Shown here: piece after piece, positions 1 to 5,237 of the stretch
Numbering within the stretch: the first letter of the stretch is position 1
Layout: each line of letters begins with the position of its first letter
Origin: Planctomycetaceae bacterium
GTDB lineage: Bacteria; Planctomycetota; Planctomycetia; Planctomycetales; Planctomycetaceae
NCBI GenBank assembly: GCA_003503535.1
Contig: DOCI01000110.1
Span: forward strand, 13,537-18,773
DNA length: 5,237 nucleotides
Direction: 5' to 3'
The notes under the pieces: model-generated
The model's input: the letters and a program-made list of their open reading frames with translations, nothing else
The model's database searches: none
What the model was told of the DNA's origin: nothing
Program-made: the position numbers and the translations under genes

Positions 1-1536
1 GAATTGACCAAATTCAATGCGGCGATGGCAGCAACTGGTCAAATTTTGAATTCGCTGGCGAATTTGCCTGAGGCGCGCGTTGGTCTGGTCCTGTACGGAC
101 ATCGTGTCGGCTGGAACACCGCCAGTCCGACTCAAATTCTACGACAAACCAATTATGCCCTTCCCATTCCCGATGTCCTGTATCCCTATGAAGATTATGA
201 AATCGTACTTCCCTTCGGGCGGTTCGGAAAATCGGAAGACGCTTCACTGCAGAAAATTCTGCAAACGGTACAACCCTGGGGAGAAACGCCGCTCTATCTT
301 TCGATCCAGTCGGCTCTGCGGGAAATGAATTCCAAATCGCTCGGCGGAAAACAACAGATTATTGTGATTACGGACGGGATCAACAAACAGCTCAATCCTT
401 CTGCAGATAAATATGTATCGCTTTCAACATTGTTGAATGAAGATTTTGGCCAGACTGCGGTGAACATTGTTGGTTTCGGGATTGAGGCCGCCGACTCGCA
501 AACTGCGGCCAGTGAATTTGAGCAACTTGCCAGTCGCACGGGTGGAGAGTATCTGGAAATCAACGACGCTGGGAGCCTGCTGCAAAAAGCCAGTGGATAT
601 TTTAATAAGCAGGAATACACGGTTTCAGCTGGGGAGCAGACCTTTGTCGATCAGAAATCTTTTACCCAACCCGCCGGCCAACCTGTGCGATTGGATATCG
701 AGTTCAATCAACGAATTCCTGCCAGCGTGAATTTTAATGGATATCAGGCCGGTCTCGTATTAACTCCGGGCGATCATTTTCAGTTAGTGACCAATCCTCA
801 GGAGCGGCGTCTCGATTCGCTGCCTTATACAAATCGCTCACCCAGCTTTACGAATTTGAGAAATGCATCGGGAAAGAGCCGGTATCAACTGGGAGTGCAT
901 CGACCCATTCTCACCCGGGAATCGATGAACATTGAGCTTTCTCTTCAGGATGTCGATTCAAAACCAATCAGCAAGCCGACCGCCTACCGAGTAATTCTGC
1001 GACCGATTTCCAAACAAAGAATCCTGGATCAACAGCAGTATCTGATTGCCGGGAATGCCTTCATGACCGATAAACCAGCTCCCGTAATTTCTATCTCTGC
1101 TTTGAAGTGGCCACGCGAAGCGACTTCCGTACAAGTGACCTGCTCGATTCTGGAGGAAGTGATTCCAGTCGATTCCTATTCAACACTTGCACAACTCAAA
1201 ACCGATCCCCGTGTCGCACTGCTCGATGCAAAGCTGGTTCGGGAGGACCCGAATTTACTCATCCTTGTGCAGAACCTCGGCTCCACAAGCCTGCTCATCA
1301 AGCCGACCGAAACCTTGACTTCGACCCAAACCGAAGTCGATTCACAAAACGAATTACTGATCACCCGACTGTACTTCACCACGCCAATGGATCAGGAACA
1401 GGTGAAGAACCTTAAGTTTCATGTGCTGGAAACAGGCCAACAAAGCTGGCTGCATAATTACGCGACACCTGTCACCGTGCCCGTCGATATTGAAGATACT
1501 CTAAAGCCCCGCACGGGACCATTTCTACTGCGGTAG
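1..1536 (+). CDS. VWA domain-containing protein, 5' end cut by window
   Basis: The frame is open from the first base and ends at TAG 1534-1536, so the gene starts left of the window. Counting from the TTG at 4, residues about 1-200 are most of a von Willebrand factor A (integrin I-like) fold: strand RVGLVLYGHR (25-34), the threonine segment GETPLY (93-98), the ITDG strand end (122-125), VNIVGFGIEA (153-162), and the usual last helix and strand, ASRTGGEYLEI (177-187). T95 and D124 fit the second and third metal-ion-dependent adhesion site (MIDAS) positions. The first motif, DxSxS, would lie upstream, so the TTG is not the real start. Residues about 200-510 look beta-rich and I do not recognise a family in them; no membrane segment is visible. 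VWA domains usually bind protein partners through a divalent metal, and many planctomycete examples are secreted or membrane-anchored, which cannot be judged without the N-terminus. Domain call firm, role unknown. Confidence 0.85.
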   Translation, partial: ELTKFNAAMAATGQILNSLANLPEARVGLVLYGHRVGWNTASPTQILRQTNYALPIPDVLYPYEDYEIVLPFGRFGKSEDASLQKILQTVQPWGETPLYLSIQSALREMNSKSLGGKQQIIVITDGINKQLNPSADKYVSLSTLLNEDFGQTAVNIVGFGIEAADSQTAASEFEQLASRTGGEYLEINDAGSLLQKASGYFNKQEYTVSAGEQTFVDQKSFTQPAGQPVRLDIEFNQRIPASVNFNGYQAGLVLTPGDHFQLVTNPQERRLDSLPYTNRSPSFTNLRNASGKSRYQLGVHRPILTRESMNIELSLQDVDSKPISKPTAYRVILRPISKQRILDQQQYLIAGNAFMTDKPAPVISISALKWPREATSVQVTCSILEEVIPVDSYSTLAQLKTDPRVALLDAKLVREDPNLLILVQNLGSTSLLIKPTETLTSTQTEVDSQNELLITRLYFTTPMDQEQVKNLKFHVLETGQQSWLHNYATPVTVPVDIEDTLKPRTGPFLLR

Positions 1537-1549
1537 AACTCAGAGGGAT

Positions 1550-1572
1550 CATGCTCAAACTCGTTAAGCATG
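1550..1572 (+). terminator. Small hairpin after VWA gene, possible weak terminator
   Basis: CATGCT at 1550-1555 is complementary to AGCATG at 1567-1572 around an 11-base loop. The right arm also lies inside the 10-base palindrome AAGCATGCTT (1566-1575). The hairpin starts 14 bases after the VWA stop codon, where a terminator would be expected, but the stem is short and there is no T-run after it. It could equally be chance. Confidence 0.2.
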
Positions 1573-1603
1573 CTTCGGTCTGGCCACCCGCGAAGACCCA
1601 AAA

Positions 1604-1790
1604 GCACGAAGAGTATTCTGGTTCTAGCGCATATTCAAAATTTACCTGCAGCGTTCAGCAGGAGCAAACTCAGTGTTTTACGGTCATTTGGAATTTGCAA
1701 AACTTCAGATTGAATTGGAATAGAGCACGAGTCGTCAAATAATGATTGAAGATTTGGTTTGAAGGTTATCTGTTACTGAACTCTTTGTGC
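1604..1790. repeat. Distant imperfect inverted pair, possible decayed dispersed repeat
   Basis: GCACGAAGAG at 1604-1613 matches the reverse complement of CTCTTTGTGC at 1781-1790 in 9 of 10 positions. Bases beside each arm (GCGAAGACCC on the left, GCCTTCCTGGT on the right) also resemble each other loosely after reverse complementing. Both arms recall the degenerate CACGAAG / CTTTGTGCCTTCGTGG type repeats that I remember from gene gaps in several bacterial phyla. Assignment to such a family is from memory, and the match is short enough that chance is possible. Confidence 0.25.
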
Positions 1791-1795
1791 CTTCC

Positions 1796-1804
1796 TGGTA
1801 AAAT
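1796..1804 (+). promoter_or_regulatory. Candidate extended -10 promoter of the methyltransferase gene
   Basis: TGGTAAAAT at 1796-1804 fits the extended -10 pattern TGnTATAAT with one mismatch in the hexamer. No good -35 lies at 16-18 bases; the best is a weak TGAACT at 1777-1782. Extended -10 promoters can work without one. Transcription would begin near 1811, giving a leader of about 38 bases before the ATG at 1849. Confidence 0.35.
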
Positions 1805-1848
1805 AATCAATACGCCCAACATCCCCTCGACAGAATACGGCTTTCCCG

Positions 1849-3435
1849 ATGTCAGCATCCGAGTCCATTGAGATCGAATACTCCTACGATCAACTTCCTT
1901 ACGACAGCCATCCTTACGAGAAGACGCATCCAGATCATCTGGCGACGATGGCGCGGATATTTGGCCTGGAGGCTCCCGATCCTGCTCAGTCCCGTGTGCT
2001 CGAAATCGGCTGTGCGTCCGGAGGAAATCTGATCCCGATGGCGATTGCGCTACCGGAAAGTCAGTTTCTGGGATTTGATCTCTCCCGTAAAGAACTCGAA
2101 GAAGGTCAGAAACTGGTCGATCAACTCGGGTTGACCAACATTCGGCTCGAACATTGCGATATTCTGAATTTTGATCGGCCGGAGGAGACGTTCGATTACA
2201 TCATCTGCCATGGTGTCTTTTCGTGGGTGCCGGCTGAGGCGCGTGTGAAGATTTTTCAGATCTGTCAGGAAACACTCTCTGATAACGGACTCGCCTACAT
2301 CAGTTATAACACCTTCCCCGGCTGGTTCATGCGGGGGATGGTTCGTCAAATGCTCTGCTTTCATGCCCGGCAGTTTGATGATCCCAATACTCAGGTCGAA
2401 CAGGCCAGAGCGCTACTCGATTTTTTGAATCAGGCGGCCAGCAAATACGATCCGACTTACCACATGCTCCTGCAGCGGGAACTGGAAATTGTTCGCAATC
2501 GACAGAATTCCTATCTGTATCATGAACATCTTGAGCAGGACAATGAGCCGATGTTCTTTTATCAGTTTATGGAACAGGCCAACAAAGCCGGGCTGCGATA
2601 TTTGTGTGAAACCCAGTTCAGTGAAATGATCCCGAGTCAGTTCTCGCCTGAAGTCACACAAACTCTCAAGAAACTCAGTACAGACATCATTCATGCTGAG
2701 CAGTATCTGGACTTCCTCCGCAACCGCACCTTCCGCAGAACACTGCTCTGTCGCAAGGATCGGGAATTGCAGCGGGATTTAGGAGCGGATCAATTACGAG
2801 GAATGAAAATTCGCTCCTCTCTCAAATTGCCGCCGCTATCGATACCACTGGATCGCCCGGGTGATCTCGGCTTCACCAGCCCGGCTGGTTTAACGGCGAC
2901 GATTTCCAGTCCACTCTTGAAGCAGGGCCTGGCGGCGATCTGTCAGAAATATCCGAATTACGTTCGCTTTGACGACCTGCCCGGATTGATCGCTTCGCAG
3001 GAAACTCCCACGATCCGGGACTCCGCCAAGTTGAATCAGGATTATGAAGAACTCGCCTCGATGCTGTTACAGTTGTGGGGACAGGATCTGATCGAAATCC
3101 GTTCTTCTCCTGCTCGTCAGGCGATGTCCGTTCCGCAATCACCTCATACCACTCCTCTCATTTTATCGCAACTGGAAAGCGGCGATTATGTAACCAACCT
3201 CAAGCATGAAATGATTCAATTGAATGACATGGATCGGCATCTTCTGCGTTGCCTCGATCGAGATGCAGCGGGACGCCGAGAGTACTTTCGCCAGCGCATT
3301 GAAGCGAAGGAACTCGTCGTTTCCACATTCGATGTGGAAGGAGCCTGCGAAATGGATGATGGTCAGTTAGATCAGTTGATTTCGCATGGCCTCAAACGAC
3401 TCCTCGATCAGGCGTTGTTATTGCCCGAAAAATAG
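1849..3435 (+). CDS. Class I SAM methyltransferase with regulatory domain (PKMT-like)
   Basis: The 528-residue protein begins with YDQLPYDSHPYEKTHPDHLA (13-32), the typical opening of the family that includes the rickettsial protein lysine methyltransferases PKMT1/2, which methylate the outer-membrane protein OmpB. The Rossmann SAM site follows: motif I LEIGCASGG (51-59), acidic D77 in FLGFDLS for the ribose, D104-I105 for the adenine pocket, and HGVFSWVP (121-128) as motif IV. YISYNTFPGW (150-159) is another family block. The methyltransferase regulatory domain lies around 215-300, then a helical, winged-helix-like part and a C-terminal block with NLKHEMIQLNDMDRHLLRCLD (450-470). Length is normal for the family. 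ATG 1849 is favoured because an in-frame stop lies at 1804-1806 with no other start between. There is no Shine-Dalgarno sequence. Protein methylation is inferred from homology; the substrate is unknown and no outer-membrane target gene lies alongside. Confidence 0.88.
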   Translation: MSASESIEIEYSYDQLPYDSHPYEKTHPDHLATMARIFGLEAPDPAQSRVLEIGCASGGNLIPMAIALPESQFLGFDLSRKELEEGQKLVDQLGLTNIRLEHCDILNFDRPEETFDYIICHGVFSWVPAEARVKIFQICQETLSDNGLAYISYNTFPGWFMRGMVRQMLCFHARQFDDPNTQVEQARALLDFLNQAASKYDPTYHMLLQRELEIVRNRQNSYLYHEHLEQDNEPMFFYQFMEQANKAGLRYLCETQFSEMIPSQFSPEVTQTLKKLSTDIIHAEQYLDFLRNRTFRRTLLCRKDRELQRDLGADQLRGMKIRSSLKLPPLSIPLDRPGDLGFTSPAGLTATISSPLLKQGLAAICQKYPNYVRFDDLPGLIASQETPTIRDSAKLNQDYEELASMLLQLWGQDLIEIRSSPARQAMSVPQSPHTTPLILSQLESGDYVTNLKHEMIQLNDMDRHLLRCLDRDAAGRREYFRQRIEAKELVVSTFDVEGACEMDDGQLDQLISHGLKRLLDQALLLPEK

Positions 3436-3459
3436 TGAACGACAGAAATCTCAGTACTG

Positions 3460-3475
3460 GAGTTTTGGGAAACTC
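3460..3475. terminator. Hairpin between convergent genes, possible weak bidirectional terminator
   Basis: GAGTTT (3460-3465) pairs perfectly with AAACTC (3470-3475) around the tetraloop TGGG. It sits in the 43-base gap between the methyltransferase stop and the stop of the convergent LOG gene, the right place for a shared terminator. Neither strand has a proper T-run after the stem, so intrinsic termination would be weak. Confidence 0.3.
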
Positions 3476-3478
3476 AGG

Positions 3479-4603
3479 TCAGGACTCATCTGCAGACTCT
3501 CGTTTTTCATCAGACTTTTCACAATCTTCTGTCCCCAGTCGATCGTTAATAAAGTCAATCATCTGTCTCAAACGACCGACATCCCGGCGATTGAAATGCA
3601 GTCGCAAACGCGGTAACTCGTGCAAATGTTTTTCACTGGCTTCGACGGGATCGGCTGTCGTTTTGACGATCTTTCCAGTCTCGCAAATGGAGTTGAATTT
3701 TTCGTTGAGTTCTTCCATGAACTCGTCGCTCGGTTCCTCATGCAATCGGAGGACAAGATCCCCTTTCACGTATCGCATGCTGTGATAGACGCAATAGAAT
3801 CGCATCACTTCTTCAACGGCGTCTTCGACATTATTGCATATGCAATAGAGCGAGGTGTCATCCGGGGAGGCCAGGCCGCGGTCGAGCAATTGCTCATGGA
3901 CATACTTCTGCCAGCGCGACCAGTATTCATCTCCTGCATCTGCGATTAATACAATCGGCATGAGATCCCGTTTACCGGTCTGCACGAGGGTTAATGTTTC
4001 GAAACATTCATCCTGTGTTCCGAAGCCTCCGGGAAATACAGCAATGGCATGCACTTCTTTGACGAACATCAGTTTTCGCGTAAAGAAGTATTTCAGATTG
4101 ACCAGTTTGGGATCGCCCACAATGACCGGATTAGCAGATTGCTCGAAGGGAAGCATGATATTGAGCCCCATCGACATATCGGTGCCGGCTCCTTCATGAG
4201 CCGCTTCCATGATCCCGCCGCCAGCTCCGGTAACAACAAACCAGTCCTCGGCAGCCATGCGCCGACCAAACTCGACCGCCATCTGATAATTGCAATCGTC
4301 ATTCGGAGTTCGAGCAGAGCCAAATACTGTAATTTTGCGATTGCGACGATAGGGCGTAAAAACTTTGAAAGCGTATCGCAGCTCCCGCAACGTTCGACTG
4401 AGTATCTTCAAATCGACGATCTTGGCTTTATCGGCCTCAAGCCTATCGGTCGTCTGACGGATTTCATCGAGTATCCGCTGTCTGGCCTCAGCATCCGAAT
4501 CCGACTCAATCTCCGTCTCGAAGGATTCTTCGACATCCGGAATGACATCCTCTTCCGAATCGTTCGCTTTGGCGTGCTTAAAATGTTTTGGTCGTTGAGA
4601 CAT
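3479..4603 (-). CDS. LOG-family Rossmann-fold protein (putative nucleotide 5'-monophosphate nucleosidase)
   Basis: The 374-residue protein carries the LOG (formerly 'lysine decarboxylase') signature. Numbered from the ATG at 4603-4601: FGSAR (94-98), [11 protein letters not shown] (125-135), FTRKLMF (174-180) with the conserved Arg-Lys, and the catalytic/nucleotide motif PGGFGTQDE (191-199). Family members such as plant LOG and E. coli PpnN cleave nucleoside monophosphates to base plus ribose 5-phosphate; the true substrate here cannot be read from sequence. It is much longer than a minimal LOG (about 200 residues): an acidic tract (about 15-39), a probable helix/coiled coil (38-75), and a C-terminal domain (about 258-356, containing [20 protein letters not shown] and LPRLRLHF) before a charged tail. 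The start at 4603 is preferred because AGGAG lies 6 bases upstream; an ATG at 4624 would add 7 residues but place that site inside the gene. It follows the STAS gene by 41 bases and is probably co-transcribed. Confidence 0.85.
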   Translation of the reverse strand: MSQRPKHFKHAKANDSEEDVIPDVEESFETEIESDSDAEARQRILDEIRQTTDRLEADKAKIVDLKILSRTLRELRYAFKVFTPYRRNRKITVFGSARTPNDDCNYQMAVEFGRRMAAEDWFVVTGAGGGIMEAAHEGAGTDMSMGLNIMLPFEQSANPVIVGDPKLVNLKYFFTRKLMFVKEVHAIAVFPGGFGTQDECFETLTLVQTGKRDLMPIVLIADAGDEYWSRWQKYVHEQLLDRGLASPDDTSLYCICNNVEDAVEEVMRFYCVYHSMRYVKGDLVLRLHEEPSDEFMEELNEKFNSICETGKIVKTTADPVEASEKHLHELPRLRLHFNRRDVGRLRQMIDFINDRLGTEDCEKSDEKRESADES

Positions 4604-4609
4604 CCATGA

Positions 4610-4614
4610 CTCCT
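4610..4614 (-). promoter_or_regulatory. Strong Shine-Dalgarno site deciding the LOG start
   Basis: On the minus strand AGGAG (4614-4610) is followed by a 6-base spacer and ATG at 4603-4601. It is the best ribosome binding site in the window. It supports the internal ATG over the one at 4624-4622, which has only GGA-like bases close upstream. Confidence 0.6.
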
Positions 4615-4644
4615 GAGTTTTCATTCCGTTTATCGAGGTGCGGC

Positions 4645-5004
4645 CTAACTGATGGCATCCATCGCTTCATCGCGTGTGTCGTAAATGGCCCAAAGGGTAT
4701 CGAGGGCGGTAATGCGGAGAAGTTCGGCTGCCATTTCGCTGGCACCGCAGAGGACGAGTTCGCCCCCTTTGCTCTTCACAAATTTGTGGCATCGTAAAAG
4801 CAAAGCCAGAAAGACCGAGCCGAAGTAGCCGACTTCGCTCAAGTCGACAATGACGAGCGGAACTTCCTGGTCTCTCAAAGGAGCCATGATCAGGTCGGCT
4901 GCCTGCTCGATCAGATCCCAGTTCATCGATTCAATATTGCTGGCTGGCGTGACAACCACCACATCCCCATGCCACTCCAGACGAAAGTCTTCCTGATTTG
5001 TCAT
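4645..5004 (-). CDS. STAS-domain protein, anti-sigma factor antagonist-like
   Basis: This 119-residue protein is a single STAS domain, the fold of SpoIIAA and RsbV, which in partner switching binds an anti-sigma kinase when unphosphorylated. Visible blocks are the first strands [14 protein letters not shown] (7-20), the core strand [16 protein letters not shown] (48-63), the helix [17 protein letters not shown] (65-81), the strand ELVLCGAS (82-89) and the terminal helix [10 protein letters not shown] (109-118). Length is normal for a stand-alone member. The phosphorylation loop, usually D-S-S/T-G, reads G62-S63-V64-F65 by my alignment: one serine remains, while the aspartate and second hydroxyl are lost. 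No kinase or phosphatase partner is encoded in the window; the neighbour downstream is the LOG gene, 41 bases away. The ATG at 5004 has only a weak GAGATAG upstream. A non-sigma regulatory role is equally possible. Confidence 0.85.
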   Translation of the reverse strand: MTNQEDFRLEWHGDVVVVTPASNIESMNWDLIEQAADLIMAPLRDQEVPLVIVDLSEVGYFGSVFLALLLRCHKFVKSKGGELVLCGASEMAAELLRITALDTLWAIYDTRDEAMDAIS

Positions 5005-5078
5005 CGTTGTCTATCTCAATTAATTAGTCGAACTTGTGAGAACTTCATTGCGAAGGGACTGACTTCCAGATCGAAATG

Positions 5079-5084
5079 AGTATA
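5079..5084 (-). promoter_or_regulatory. Possible -10 element upstream of the STAS-LOG pair
   Basis: On the minus strand TATACT (5084-5079) matches TATAAT in five of six positions. It would give a leader of about 70 bases before the STAS start. The -35 region is poor (TTCTCT with an 18-base spacer), so this is only the best candidate I could find. Confidence 0.25.
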
Positions 5085-5191
5085 TTCTGTCTAATCTCAT
5101 AAGAGAACCCTGCGATAAGATCCTGTAAAAAAGAGGGAGGATCGCGGTCGTTCCCAGAGGTCTTTACCCAATCTGATTGAGATTCGGTGAG

Positions 5192-5206
5192 TCAGTTTCT
5201 AACTGA
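5192..5206. repeat. Short perfect inverted repeat
   Basis: TCAGTT and AACTGA form a perfect 6-bp inverted repeat around TCT, followed by the AT-rich run TATTTAAAAA. It could be a small operator half-site pair or a hairpin. Its function is unknown and chance is possible. Confidence 0.25.
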
Positions 5207-5237
5207 AGTATTTAAAAACGACAGAATTCATAAAGAT

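Larger units (their letters stand above)
1537..1848. other. Intergenic region without a convincing gene
   Basis: These 312 bases separate the VWA gene from the methyltransferase gene. A 63-codon frame (1551-1742) shows no recognisable domain, has no ribosome binding site, and has an odd composition rich in W, Q, N and K, so it is not called. The stretch holds a 6-bp inverted repeat just after the VWA stop (1550-1555 with 1567-1572), a second imperfect one (1577-1581 with 1594-1598), an AT-rich middle part, a distant inverted pair (1604-1613 with 1781-1790), and a candidate promoter near 1796-1804. None of the hairpins is followed by a run of T, so no clear intrinsic terminator for the VWA gene is visible. 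Confidence 0.6.
5005..5237. other. Right-edge intergenic region with short inverted repeats
   Basis: No gene is visible in these 233 bases on either strand. The region upstream of the STAS gene contains GATCCT (5119-5124) complementary to AGGATC (5138-5143) around an A-rich 13-base loop, with an overlapping alternative pairing GCGAT (5112-5116) with ATCGC (5141-5145). Further right are AATCT/AGATT (5170-5174 with 5180-5184) and TCAGTT/AACTGA (5192-5197 with 5201-5206). A TTGAGA at 5177-5182 could be a -35 for a gene beyond the right edge, but no matching -10 is convincing. Confidence 0.5.

Noticed and set aside
1551..1742. 63-codon open frame in the gap after the VWA gene
   Set aside because: It has no ribosome binding site, no recognisable motif and an amino-acid composition unlike the neighbouring proteins, and it spans inverted repeats. 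Probably chance.
3435..3785. 116-codon plus-strand frame starting at the last base of the methyltransferase stop codon
   Set aside because: The overlap looks like translational coupling, but most of the frame lies antisense to the 3' end of the LOG gene and the protein is serine-rich and low in complexity.
4049..4609. 186-codon open frame on the plus strand opposite the LOG gene
   Set aside because: It is fully antisense to a gene with clear catalytic motifs, and its translation has no recognisable domain. It is a shadow of the LOG coding sequence.
4604..4624. Upstream ATG at 4624 as the LOG start
   Set aside because: It would bury the AGGAG site inside the reading frame. The ATG at 4603 has ideal 6-base spacing from it, so the shorter protein is preferred, though the longer form cannot be excluded.
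1..5004. Reading the VWA, methyltransferase, LOG and STAS genes as one new defence or signalling system
   Set aside because: The methyltransferase belongs to a protein-modifying family and shows no DNA methyltransferase motifs, no nuclease is present, and the genes lie on opposite strands in at least two or three transcription units.

Overview
The window most resembles a planctomycete chromosome. This is inferred from gene content (a large VWA-domain protein, a PKMT-like methyltransferase with regulatory domain, a long LOG-family protein and a solitary STAS protein), base composition that looks roughly balanced, and mostly poor Shine-Dalgarno sequences. No rRNA or other phylogenetic marker is present, so the phylum is a judgement rather than a demonstration.

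Layout, left to right: (1) the 3' part of a plus-strand gene for a von Willebrand factor A domain protein, cut by the left edge (1-1536); (2) a 312-base gap (1537-1848) with no convincing gene, containing short inverted repeats, a possible decayed dispersed repeat, and a candidate extended -10 promoter close to the next start; (3) a complete plus-strand gene for a class I SAM-dependent methyltransferase with the architecture of rickettsial-type protein lysine methyltransferases (1849-3435); (4) a 43-base convergent junction with a small hairpin; (5) a minus-strand pair, a STAS-domain protein (5004-4645) followed by a LOG-family Rossmann-fold protein (4603-3479), which probably form an operon; (6) 233 bases at the right edge (5005-5237) with no gene, only short inverted repeats and weak promoter-like elements.

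The genes do not form an obvious known pathway. The VWA protein probably mediates protein-protein or surface interactions, the methyltransferase probably modifies a protein, the LOG protein probably hydrolyses a nucleoside monophosphate, and the STAS protein is a likely regulatory partner-switch component. The one linkage the sequence itself supports is STAS plus LOG: same strand, 41 bases apart, no terminator between them, and a strong ribosome binding site in front of the LOG gene. No mobile element, CRISPR array, tRNA or rRNA was seen, and nothing here convincingly forms a new system.
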